This document shows positions 34,965 to 42,932 of a stretch of 64,000 bases of DNA, one piece after another. The first letter of the stretch is position 1; each line of letters opens with the position of its first letter. The notes under the pieces were generated by a model that saw only the letters and a list, made by a program, of their open reading frames with translations, was not told where the DNA came from and made no database searches. Origin of the DNA: Singulisphaera acidiphila DSM 18658 (lineage in GTDB: Bacteria > Planctomycetota > Planctomycetia > Isosphaerales > Isosphaeraceae); the NCBI RefSeq assembly GCF_000242455.2, contig NC_019892.1, positions 1,364,001-1,428,000 of the forward strand, written 5' to 3'. Position numbers and translations under genes: made by a program.

Positions 34965-35291
34965 ATGGTGGAACTGATCTCGGAAATCTGGGCGGGACTT
35001 CGCGATGCGGGGTTGCCCGAAGTCATGCTCTTCCTGCCCGACGGAACGGCCAGCCGTTGCCATTGGGACGATACGGCCATCGTCGCTGACATTCGGGTCG
35101 CGCTCCTGGGCGATCAGGAGCGAAAGATCGTTCGAATCATTCCGGTTGACTCCTGCGTCGGGATTGGAATCGCCAGTCCCAAGGGGACCGACCCGATGAG
35201 CTACCGGGGCGTGATCAAGGAGAGACTCCAGGTGCGGTTCGATCCCGAGCAAGCCGTTGCCGCAAGCTCCTCCCACGCAGAGGCGCTGTGA
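34965..35291 (+). CDS. Small protein of unknown function
   Basis: A 108-aa soluble protein, VELISEIWAGLRDAGLPEVM at the N-terminus, then alternating strands (VMLFLPDGTASRCHW, IRVALLGDQERKIVRIIPVD) and a C-terminal helix. No family recognised. AAGGAG 11 bases upstream of the ATG makes it a likely real gene. It stands alone, convergent with the Xer recombinase gene 13 bp downstream. Confidence 0.7.
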   Translation: MVELISEIWAGLRDAGLPEVMLFLPDGTASRCHWDDTAIVADIRVALLGDQERKIVRIIPVDSCVGIGIASPKGTDPMSYRGVIKERLQVRFDPEQAVAASSSHAEAL

Positions 35292-35304
35292 TCGGAACGA
35301 CGCG

Positions 35305-36222
35305 TCACGATCGCGGGTGGAATTTGCCGTGGACTTCGCGCAATCGGCTGAGCTCGACCCGCGTGTAGACCTGGGTCGTCGCGATCGAAGCGTGCCCGAG
35401 CATCTCCTGGACAGCGCGGAGATCGGCGCCCCCGGCCAGGAGGTGGGTTGCGAAGCTATGTCTTAATGTGTGTGGGCTGACATCGGCGTGGAGACCGATG
35501 TTTTGCGCGTGGACCTTCACAATCCGCCAAAGACCGATCCGTGAGAGCGGCCGTCCGGTCCGCGACACGAACACGGTCAAGGTCTCCGGTCGGCGCGCAA
35601 CCATCAGGGGACGATCCACCGTGAGGTAGGACACGAGGGCCTCGCGGGCCCGCTCGCCGAGCGGGACGAGCCGTTCCTTATCCCCTTTGCCCACGCAACG
35701 GGCGAATCCCCCCTTCAGATCAAGGTTGCGGGGGCGCAGGCTCACCACTTCGGATGCCCGACAGCCGGTTGCGTACAGCGTCTCGAGCGCAGCGCGGTCA
35801 CGACGCCCGAGCCGGGTCTCCGCGTTCGGCGCACCCAGGAGGCGATCCACGGCCGCAGGGCCGAGAACGGTCGGTAGGCGATCCCAGACCGCCGGTGCCA
35901 CCAGCAGTTTCGCCACGTTTTCCGTGAGCCGGCCATCGAAGATCAGGAACCGGAAGAAGGTCGACAAGCTTGCCAGGTTCCGCCCGATGCTGCTGGGCGC
36001 CAGTCCATGCTGAACCAGGAAATCGACGTACCCGACCAGGGACGAGATGTCGAGATCGGCCAGCGCGCCCGGCGCATGGGTCCTCCGCCAGCGATTGAAA
36101 CGGACCACGTCCGAGCGATAAGCCGCCAGGGTGTTGGGCGAAACGCCGCACTCCGCCATCAGGTAGTGTAAGAACGGACCAATCGGGTCACGATTCGGGT
36201 CGGGGCGAGGGATGACGGGCAT
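35305..36222 (-). CDS. xerD: Tyrosine recombinase, XerD-like
   Basis: A 305-aa site-specific recombinase. Residues about 10-95 form the N-terminal SAM-like core-binding domain. The catalytic set is Arg155 (TGCRASEVV), Lys179 (VGKGDKERLVP), His251 and Arg254 (HTLRHSFATHLL), His277 (LGHASIATTQ) and nucleophile Tyr286 (VYTRV). Length and spacing match chromosomal XerC/XerD, which resolve chromosome dimers at dif. It is not next to the insertion sequences and shows no phage context, so a housekeeping role is most likely. XerC versus XerD cannot be settled here. GATG overlaps give no clear ribosome-binding site. Confidence 0.92.
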   Translation of the reverse strand: MPVIPRPDPNRDPIGPFLHYLMAECGVSPNTLAAYRSDVVRFNRWRRTHAPGALADLDISSLVGYVDFLVQHGLAPSSIGRNLASLSTFFRFLIFDGRLTENVAKLLVAPAVWDRLPTVLGPAAVDRLLGAPNAETRLGRRDRAALETLYATGCRASEVVSLRPRNLDLKGGFARCVGKGDKERLVPLGERAREALVSYLTVDRPLMVARRPETLTVFVSRTGRPLSRIGLWRIVKVHAQNIGLHADVSPHTLRHSFATHLLAGGADLRAVQEMLGHASIATTQVYTRVELSRLREVHGKFHPRS

Positions 36223-36552
36223 GGGGATGAACCGTTGTTCTCAGGAGATTCGTGTTTCGAAATACCGGCGTGTCTTCGAGCGGTTTACCCTCGAGTTGCC
36301 CCCTGGGGCGGCTGGGGACCTCGTATGGACACCAACCACTCTCGGTCGATCGGCCTTTGTGATCAACCCGAACGAATCTCGCTCTCGTTTCTCATCGGTC
36401 GCCCGCTCGTTCCCGCTTCATGGGCGGTCCCGATCGTGTCGCCGGCCAGAACGGAGACGAGACTCCCCTAGGATTCGAGGGGGCGGCTCTGGTAGGGTGG
36501 CCGGCGGTCTGGAATGGGCAAAGTGTACTCTGGAAAGGAGTCGGTTCGCGCG
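36223..36552. other. Intergenic region, 330 bp
   Basis: Divergent gap between the Xer recombinase and pyrE. I see no gene, hairpin with T-run or clear operator in it. It must hold both promoters. Confidence 0.5.
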
Positions 36553-37122
36553 ATGGCGGAACTCTTCGATCGGTCCCGTTTGATTGAATTGTTGCGGCGG
36601 GATGCCTTGAGAACGGGGACTTTCACGCTGGCGAGCGGGCGGTCCTCGCATTATTACGTGGATGGTCGCAAGGTGACCCTCTCCGCCGAGGGGGCGGCCC
36701 TGATCGGGCTCGGGGTCCTCACCCAGCTGGCGGATCTCCCCGCCGTTTCGGCCGTGGGCGGGCTGACCATGGGCGCCGATCCGATCGTCGGCGCGACCCT
36801 GGCGGTTGCCGGCGCTCGTGGCCTGGCGAACTTGCGGGGATTCCTTGTACGCAAGGAGGCCAAAGGGCACGGCACGGGTAAGCTTGTCGAAGGTCCGCTC
36901 GAACCCGGTAGCGCAGTGGTGATCGTCGATGACGTTGCCACCACCGGTGGTTCGTCGCTTCAGGCGGTCGCGGCCATTGAGGCGATAGGCTGCACCGTCG
37001 CTCGCGTCATCGTCGTTCTCGACCGGCTCGAAGGGGCCGCCGAGGCGTTCGCCGCCAAGGGGCTCGACTTTCACGCCTTGGTGACGATTCGCGACCTGGG
37101 AGTCGAGCCGCTGAAGCCGTAG
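36553..37122 (+). CDS. pyrE: Orotate phosphoribosyltransferase
   Basis: A 189-aa enzyme that joins orotate to PRPP to give orotidine 5'-phosphate in pyrimidine synthesis. TFTLASGRSSHYYVDGRK is the conserved orotate-binding region, and AVVIVDDVATTGGSS is the PRPP-binding loop. The length is normal for the family. The ATG at 36553 gives the standard N-terminus (ELFDRSRLIELLRRDALRTG); AAGGAG is 12 bases upstream, slightly far. An alternative ATG at 36514 adds unrelated residues. Followed by a nuclease-like gene on the same strand 57 bp downstream. Confidence 0.95.
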   Translation: MAELFDRSRLIELLRRDALRTGTFTLASGRSSHYYVDGRKVTLSAEGAALIGLGVLTQLADLPAVSAVGGLTMGADPIVGATLAVAGARGLANLRGFLVRKEAKGHGTGKLVEGPLEPGSAVVIVDDVATTGGSSLQAVAAIEAIGCTVARVIVVLDRLEGAAEAFAAKGLDFHALVTIRDLGVEPLKP

Positions 37123-37179
37123 GAAAAACAAACAGCAACGGGGAATTTCGGCCCGTGAGCGTAGGAGGCGCTTTCGATT

Positions 37180-37893
37180 GTGGAGACGAGCCTGCACAGG
37201 CAACTCAAGGAGCGGTATGGCCCCGAAATGGGAGGACGCTCCGAGGTTTCGATCCACGGCTTTCGGATCGATGCGGTCTCGCCTGAAGGCACCTTGATCG
37301 AGGTGCAGTCGGGGGCGCTCGGGCCCTTGAGGGCGAAGCTCCTCCGACTCCTCCCCGAGTATCGGGTGCGGGTGGTCAAGCCGGTCGTTCTCACGCGCCG
37401 GATTGCCAAACGTTCGCGAAAGGACGGTGTCGAGACGTCACCGCGGCTCAGTCCCAAGCGCGGGACCTTGGTCGACGTCTTCGACGACCTCATCGGGCTG
37501 GCCCGGGTCTTCCCCCACCCGAACCTGACCGTGGACGTGCTGGCCGTCGAGATCGACGAGGTGCGGATTCCACGGCGGCGATGGCCGGGGTATGCCGTCG
37601 TCGATCGTCGGCTCCGGGAGATTGCGGCGACAGTGACGCTCCGTCAGGCGAGCGATCTCTGGACCTTGCTGCCGGAAGCCCAGGCGGGCTCATTCACAAC
37701 CCTGGACCTGGCGGAGCGGCTCGAACGGCCGGTTGCCTTCGCGCAGCGGGTCGCCTACTGCCTGCGGCTCGCGGGGGCCGTTGAGACACTTGGCAAGGTG
37801 GGCAACCGGTTGATTTACGTCCCCTCTGATGGTGGTACGAAAGAATTTGCCCTGGAGAAGGTCGATGAGTGTTCTCGAGTCGTTTCGTCTTGA
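37180..37893 (+). CDS. Unknown protein with a PD-(D/E)xK nuclease-like N-terminus
   Basis: A 237-aa soluble protein. The N-terminal part HGFRIDAVSPEGTLIEVQSG has the spacing of a restriction-endonuclease-like core (Asp, then Glu-x-Gln on the next strand), followed by a helix (LGPLRAKLLRLLPEYRV). The C-terminal half is helical with a possible winged helix (FTTLDLAERLERPVAFAQRV). Whether it cuts nucleic acid is unproven. It starts at GTG with GGAGG 11 bases upstream and overlaps the start of the next gene by 29 bp, so the two are likely translated together. The pairing with pyrE upstream is probably incidental. Confidence 0.75.
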   Translation: METSLHRQLKERYGPEMGGRSEVSIHGFRIDAVSPEGTLIEVQSGALGPLRAKLLRLLPEYRVRVVKPVVLTRRIAKRSRKDGVETSPRLSPKRGTLVDVFDDLIGLARVFPHPNLTVDVLAVEIDEVRIPRRRWPGYAVVDRRLREIAATVTLRQASDLWTLLPEAQAGSFTTLDLAERLERPVAFAQRVAYCLRLAGAVETLGKVGNRLIYVPSDGGTKEFALEKVDECSRVVSS

Positions 37894-38644
37894 TGGCAAA
37901 CGCGCCTGCGTGACAGGGGGGAGCCGTGGCCTCGGGTTCGCCATGGCTCGTGGATTAGCCGAGGCGGGGGCCGACCTCATCCTGGTCGGTCGCGATCTCT
38001 CGTCGCTCACTGAGGCGCGAGACAAGCTGGTCGCGACCGGTCGTCAGGTCGAGATCCTCTCGGTTGACGTCGGATCCCCCGAGCCGAGTGAAGCCGGTGC
38101 GCAGCAGGTGCTCGACAGATGGGGGCCGGTTGATATCCTGATTAACAACGTCGGCGGGCGACGGATCGATGTCCCGACCGAGTCATTCGCGACCGCCGAT
38201 TGGCAGCGGATCATCGACCTGAATCTCACCAGTGCCTTCATTTGGTCGAAGCTGGTCGGGGGAGCGATGCTGCCGCGCGGTTGGGGCCGAGTGATCAATG
38301 TCGCCTCGATCGCGGGTCTGGTTGCCACCCGAGGAATCGCCGGGCGAAGCTACGAGACGGCCAAGGCCGCCCTGCTCTCTTTCACCCGCGCTCTGGCCGC
38401 CGACTGGGCCACTCGCGGTGTTACGGTCAACGCGATCGCGCCGGGGGCCTTCCTGACCGAGCCGAATCAGAATTGGTTTCAGGAGCGTCCCGAACTTCGC
38501 GATACCTTCGAACAGATGATTCCTATGGGACGGTTCGGCGAACCGGACGAACTGGCCCCCTTGGCCGTCTATCTCGCCAGCGACGCCTCGCGTTATATGA
38601 CGGGGGCCACCCTCGTGATCGACGGTGGATACACCCTCTGGTGA
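37865..38644 (+). CDS. Short-chain dehydrogenase/reductase (gluconate 5-dehydrogenase-like)
   Basis: A 259-aa Rossmann-fold oxidoreductase. CVTGGSRGLGFAMARGLAEA is the NAD(P)-binding loop, INNVGG the NNAG-type motif, and Ser in VINVASIAGL with Tyr-x3-Lys in RSYETAKAAL the catalytic set. AAPG-like IAPGAFLTEPN and DGGYTLW finish a classical SDR. Relatives act on gluconate, sugars or 3-oxoacyl groups; the substrate is not determined. The ATG at 37865 is preferred over 37829 as GGAGAAGG lies just upstream. Overlaps the preceding gene by 29 bp. Confidence 0.92.
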   Translation: MSVLESFRLDGKRACVTGGSRGLGFAMARGLAEAGADLILVGRDLSSLTEARDKLVATGRQVEILSVDVGSPEPSEAGAQQVLDRWGPVDILINNVGGRRIDVPTESFATADWQRIIDLNLTSAFIWSKLVGGAMLPRGWGRVINVASIAGLVATRGIAGRSYETAKAALLSFTRALAADWATRGVTVNAIAPGAFLTEPNQNWFQERPELRDTFEQMIPMGRFGEPDELAPLAVYLASDASRYMTGATLVIDGGYTLW

Positions 38645-38779
38645 CGTCTGCCACAGGGAGGGGCATTGGGAGGCGGACTCAGAACGAGTTCTAACCGACC
38701 GGCCCCTCTCCCTTGGGGGCAAGGGTAAGCGATCGATCCTCGTCCTTCTGCGATCCATCGTCATTGTTCGGCGGTGACA

Positions 38780-41377
38780 TCAGCCCCGATTGTAAGGGCC
38801 ACGGACCGTCGGCCGCGTCGTGGCGCGACGTTTGGTGACCAGGATCCGCTTTCGCTCCAACCAGCGGCGAATGGGCTGCTGGAGCCGGAAGGCCAAGACT
38901 GTGACGATGCTGAGGCCGATCGGAGCGGCAAGGTTGGCGTACACGACTCGCTCGTCAGGCTCTGCCGCCACGAGGCCGTCGCTCGAGAGAACAGGCTGCT
39001 CGACGGCAACAGGCTCGCTCGGAGCGGCTTCCAGCTCGATTGGGGTCTGAGACGTTGAGGTGAGTCCGAACCCATGGAGGAGTAGGGTGCCGATCCCCCC
39101 CAGCCAGTTCGATGGCGATGCGATTTCGCGTTCCGCCCGATTCGCGATGACGGGACGCCGATTCGCAACTGAGGGGTCGTTGGCGGAATCCAAGGGATCG
39201 TCTGAATTCAGGGCGCCTTTGCCGGGATCAAGCAGACTCTCGCCGAAGAGGTTGGCCGATGCCGGGCTCAGGCTGTGGTCGTAACGGATGCCTTGAAGAA
39301 CGCCCGGAGTGTTCGCGGCGAGTGCCGTCGTTCCGGCCAGCGTCCCTGGACCAACCGCCGAGACATGCTCAGCTCCAGCCGTGGGAGAGCCAACCAGGCC
39401 GCTCCCGAGCGTGAGAACGAGCCCGTTGGCGGCTGAGGAGGACGAAATCGTGAACGTCGACGTCGACCTGGGCAAAACCGTTGGCGGGTTCGTGGGAGCC
39501 AGAGGACTCGGATGGGCGAGATCCGGAGCCGGGGCCGGCCCTGGAGCGGGAGCCACGTCGGGAACCTTGCCCTGATTCGTCGGGGGGAGCGGTATTGGGG
39601 TAATCAGGGTGAGATTCAGCGCGGGGCCTTGGCCGACGCCGTTATCAAAAATCGCGTCCGGAGAGACCGGTTTTCCGAACAGGGAAAGCCGAAAGGTAAG
39701 GCGATCCGATCCCGTCGCCTTGCATTGCAGGAAGTAGATCCCGGCGTTCAGGTAGAGAGTCTTCGAGTTCAGGCTGGCCCCAATGCCCGACTGAATCGCA
39801 GTCGTCGTCCCGTCGCTTCCGCTCAACTGGAGCAAGAACGATTCGCTTGAAGCGGTGCTCTCAATGGTGTAATAGCCGTCAGCCGGCACGACAAAACGGT
39901 AACTGGCGGATGATCCGGCTGCGAGGGTGCCCGCCCTTGTGGCCGGTGTGCTGGCGTCATTCATGATCGTTCCCAGGTCGTTCGCGGCCTGGGGTGAATA
40001 ATCACTCGCGACTGTCCAGCTCGTCAGAACTCCGTTTGGGAGCGATGTCTGCGCCTTTCCGTTGGCAACGGGAGTCCAGCCGGCGAGATCGGTCACACCG
40101 TTTAGTGCGGGAACGCGAAGTGTGTACTGCCCCTTGGGCAAGGGTTTGCTAAACAGGAACGAGTATTGGCTGTTACTTTCCTTGAACGAGGTCGGAGTCA
40201 GCGACCAGACTTGTCCGTTCCCGTCGACCAATTGCAGTCCGTTGAACCCTGAGTTGCCTCCCAACCCGATCGAGTCCTTGAAGCTATCAAGGTCCATCGG
40301 CCCGGAGAAGACCAAGACGATCCCTGTCGGTCGGGGATCCAACGGGTCGGAATAGATGAGCTGGCTATCGAGCAAATACGTGGGAGTGTCGGCGATACTG
40401 GCCACGACGTGGAGCCGGTAGTTCCCGTCGACCGAGTTGGGGCTGCCGGGAGAGATGGGCACGTGCGGCGAGTTCGAGACGCCGAGGTAATATGTCCCAG
40501 GCTGAAGTCCTGCGAAGAGGTACGGGTCGTAAGGGGCGTCGGAGCGGCCGAGATCGTCGGTCTTGAGGATGCGTCCCTCGGCATCGAACAGGGTCAGAAC
40601 CGAGTTGAGAGTTCCGCCATCCCGCTGCGCCGTGACCTCGGCCCCGAGCCGCCAGAAGTGCCCGGGCGTCAACGTGAACTTGTAAAACTGGGAACTGCTG
40701 AAGTTGACCCCAAGGTTGAGTGAACCCGACGTTACGATCGGCACGGGGCCAATCGGACCCAGGTCGGTTGCGCTGGCCAGCGTGGGTGGCGATTCGGTCC
40801 CAGATCCCGAGATGATCGTGAACGTGCTCACAACCTGGTCTTGGCCGCTATTGATCAAGGGCGCACCGGGCTTGCCGTCGACGGGGAGCCCGGAGAGCTG
40901 CGACGTGCTGCCGAGGAGGACGATTTGATACCGCCCAGGGGCCAAGACGCCATTGATCGCCAAGGGCAGGACCGAGCTCTGGCCCGGCAAGTCCATCGAC
41001 GGGAGGAGCAAGTCGGTGAGGTTCTCGAGCACCGCGCCATTCGCGTCGACTCGCTGCAAGCCAATGTCGAGACCAACCAGATAAGTCGGAAAGGGCTGGT
41101 TGAACACGACGTTCAAGTCGGTCGGCGGCTTGGTGAGAACCGAAAGAGACGCGGGAGTGGTCTGGACCACGCTGAGCGTGCTGAGGTCTCCCGGAGTGGC
41201 GGATTGGTCCAGGTCGAGTCCACCCGGGATCGACGACAGCGCAGCCGGCCCGATCGGCAGACTGGTCGTCAGTGCCGGCCCCGCCGAAACCGCGAACAGC
41301 CGGCGCGATTCGAGCGCTTCGAACCGGGGTGTGTATCGGCTGGTGGCGGTACGGGTGGTTCGGAAACTGAGAGTCAT
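38780..41377 (-). CDS. Large cell-surface protein with LEPR-like targeting motif and C-terminal membrane anchor
   Basis: An 865-aa extracellular protein. The N-terminal FEALESRRLFAVSAG resembles the FE.LE.R.LLS motif that marks many secreted planctomycete proteins. The middle contains repeated beta-sandwich units, including two pre-peptidase-like (PPC) domains (FYKFTLTPGHFWRLGAEV, SYRFVVPADGYYTIES) and an Ig-like region (TGIVLVFSGPMDLDSFKDSI). A Pro/Ala linker (VAPAPGPAPAPDLAHP) precedes a Ser-rich region, and the end has a membrane segment (LAAPIGLSIVTVLAFRLQ) followed by a basic tail (RRWLERKRILVTKRR). Likely an adhesin or surface-layer component anchored in the membrane. The ATG at 41377 has GAGGTG ten bases upstream. 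Confidence 0.88.
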   Translation of the reverse strand: MTLSFRTTRTATSRYTPRFEALESRRLFAVSAGPALTTSLPIGPAALSSIPGGLDLDQSATPGDLSTLSVVQTTPASLSVLTKPPTDLNVVFNQPFPTYLVGLDIGLQRVDANGAVLENLTDLLLPSMDLPGQSSVLPLAINGVLAPGRYQIVLLGSTSQLSGLPVDGKPGAPLINSGQDQVVSTFTIISGSGTESPPTLASATDLGPIGPVPIVTSGSLNLGVNFSSSQFYKFTLTPGHFWRLGAEVTAQRDGGTLNSVLTLFDAEGRILKTDDLGRSDAPYDPYLFAGLQPGTYYLGVSNSPHVPISPGSPNSVDGNYRLHVVASIADTPTYLLDSQLIYSDPLDPRPTGIVLVFSGPMDLDSFKDSIGLGGNSGFNGLQLVDGNGQVWSLTPTSFKESNSQYSFLFSKPLPKGQYTLRVPALNGVTDLAGWTPVANGKAQTSLPNGVLTSWTVASDYSPQAANDLGTIMNDASTPATRAGTLAAGSSASYRFVVPADGYYTIESTASSESFLLQLSGSDGTTTAIQSGIGASLNSKTLYLNAGIYFLQCKATGSDRLTFRLSLFGKPVSPDAIFDNGVGQGPALNLTLITPIPLPPTNQGKVPDVAPAPGPAPAPDLAHPSPLAPTNPPTVLPRSTSTFTISSSSAANGLVLTLGSGLVGSPTAGAEHVSAVGPGTLAGTTALAANTPGVLQGIRYDHSLSPASANLFGESLLDPGKGALNSDDPLDSANDPSVANRRPVIANRAEREIASPSNWLGGIGTLLLHGFGLTSTSQTPIELEAAPSEPVAVEQPVLSSDGLVAAEPDERVVYANLAAPIGLSIVTVLAFRLQQPIRRWLERKRILVTKRRATTRPTVRGPYNRG

Positions 41378-41878
41378 GGTCGATCCGCACCTCTTTGGCG
41401 TCGTGGCCTTGGACTCCGGGCGTGGAGTCGTTACGGGTCGGCCGAGGCGAGGCTCACTGGCCAAAAGAGAAATTCCACCGATCGCATCGTGGCGACGTCA
41501 AACGAACACGCGATTCTAAGCGATGCCGGCTCGTGAATCGATCGGACTGTTCACGGAAGCGTATCCGCCGGGTGAACTTCAACGTTCCCCACGAAAGCCT
41601 ATGTCAGGAATCGCGTAACGACGAGGCGAAGCGAAAAAGAGTGGGGCAGGCGTTGTTTTTCCTCAACAAAATTGGGGTTTGGCCAAAGAAAATTAAAGGT
41701 CGGTGACAGGTCGATGAATTGTGATTGTGTTTCGCGTCGACGGACCGAAGGGGGCTTGGTTTCGATGGCTGGTCCGTGAGCGACCTGTGCTCGAGTTTTG
41801 TTGATCGCGGTGAGCGGCGCTGGGAGAGGTCTCGGCGATTATCGAGCGACTTGTTCTTTGAATTCTTTCGAAACAAAA
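41378..41878. other. Intergenic region upstream of the surface-protein gene
   Basis: About 500 bp that carry the leader of the gene at 38780-41377 (minus) and end at the terminator of the small repeat gene. AT-rich segments at 41660-41700 (CAACAAAATTGGGG, AAAGAAAATTAAAG) may be promoter. No gene supported. Confidence 0.55.
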
Positions 41879-41919
41879 AAAGCGACGGCGTCTCCCGGAG
41901 TGGGAGACGCCGTCGCTTT
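41879..41919 (-). terminator. Rho-independent terminator of the Cys/Pro repeat gene
   Basis: An 18-bp perfect stem (41879-41896 with 41902-41919) and five-base loop GGAGT. Read on the minus strand it is followed by a run of T (GCTTTTTTTGTTTC) and lies 50 bp after the stop of the gene at 41969-42337. It shares the GCG-CGGCGTCTCC style with hairpins at 55871 and 58355. Confidence 0.92.
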
Positions 41920-41968
41920 GTCCCCGAGTCGAGCCGCCGCGAGGCGGCCCGAACTCGTGGATGTCAGC

Positions 41969-42337
41969 TCAGAACTGGGGGGAGGACTTGATCGGGGCCT
42001 GCGGCGCGGGGTAGATGGCCGGGGCCACCTTGGCCGGAGCCTGGGGGCAAGGCAGAACCTTGCTGGGAGCGGCACAAGGAGCCGGGGCGACCTTGGTGGG
42101 CGCCTGGGGGCAAGGCAGAACCTTGCTGGGGGCGGCACAAGGAGCCGGGATCACCTTAGTGGGCGCCTGGGGGCAAGGCAGAACCTTGCTGGGGGCGGCA
42201 CAAGGAGCCGGGGCGACCTTGGTGGGCGCCTGGGGGCAAGGCAGAACTTTGCTCGGTCCCTGCGGGGAGGCATACGAACCGCTATGATGGCCAAGGCCGG
42301 TGGCGGTCAGAGCAAGAACCAAAAGTGCGCTGGTCAT
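41969..42337 (-). CDS. Small exported Cys/Pro-rich repeat protein
   Basis: A 122-aa protein with a signal peptide (MTSALLVLALTATGLGHHSG) and then three and a half copies of a 21-residue unit, APSKVLPCPQAPTKVAPAPCA, each with two Cys and about seven Pro. It would be an extended, secreted polypeptide able to cross-link through Cys. The repeat is nearly identical at DNA level (63 bp), so it is recent or kept uniform. GAGGA lies upstream of the ATG, and a strong terminator follows. Function unknown; a wall or matrix component is the likeliest guess. Confidence 0.85.
   Translation of the reverse strand: MTSALLVLALTATGLGHHSGSYASPQGPSKVLPCPQAPTKVAPAPCAAPSKVLPCPQAPTKVIPAPCAAPSKVLPCPQAPTKVAPAPCAAPSKVLPCPQAPAKVAPAIYPAPQAPIKSSPQF
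42039..42263. repeat. Tandem 63-bp repeats inside the Cys/Pro gene
   Basis: Units begin at 42039, 42102, 42165 and (partial) 42228, each starting GCCTGGGGGCAAGGCAG on the plus strand, with only a few substitutions between copies. The period is exactly 21 codons. Confidence 0.95.
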
Positions 42338-42932
42338 CGCGATGTCCTCTATGGAAAGAAAGAGCGTGTCGGTCGACGTCTCGATCGAGTCAGTGAGCAG
42401 ACAATCCCCTGATGGTCAGGCTCGGCCGAAGTCGTCCAACGGTCGAAGGCCATCACCACCGATCCTGTCGGGGGCTTACCTCTTTGTTACCGGCAATCGG
42501 TTTAACCCGATTCCCGATAAAAACCGCGTCCCCAACCCGCAACGGGGACTCAACACACGTTGGCCTTAGGAACGGCGGAGGACGCTTGGAACCAGTCATC
42601 TTGGCTGGCTCATCGCATCACCCCAGGGGTGGCCAGCGTTGGTTATCGGCAAGGGCACACCGCGTGATGAGTCAACTTGGCAAGATCGAGAAGATAACGC
42701 TTTGGCGAACTTTAGGGTCTCTGACGAGTTTCAAGACTCTAGGCGAAGACTCTTCCGGATATTGGTCTACCCGGGGGCGCACGGATGCCGACTCATTGGA
42801 GGTAAGCTAGCGAGCAGGACGTTGAAGTCGTCTGCGACGCCCGCGTCGGCCTTGGCCGCCGGTGTTGGGGAGCTAGAGTCGCGACAGAGATGCGGTGGGG
42901 CGTCTTTTCTATATTGGTTTTCGGGAGGCAGC
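42338..42932. other. Intergenic region, 595 bp
   Basis: Divergent gap between the Cys/Pro protein and the gene at 42933. AATCGG (42495-42500) and CCGATT (42507-42512) form an inverted repeat with six-base spacer that could bind a dimeric regulator. The plus-strand frame from 42639 into the next gene is not used, since its ribosome-binding site and signal peptide lie at 42920-42990. Confidence 0.5.

Noticed and set aside
42039..42263. Regular 63-bp repeats considered as a CRISPR array
   Set aside because: There are no spacers: repeats are contiguous, in frame, and encode the Cys/Pro protein.
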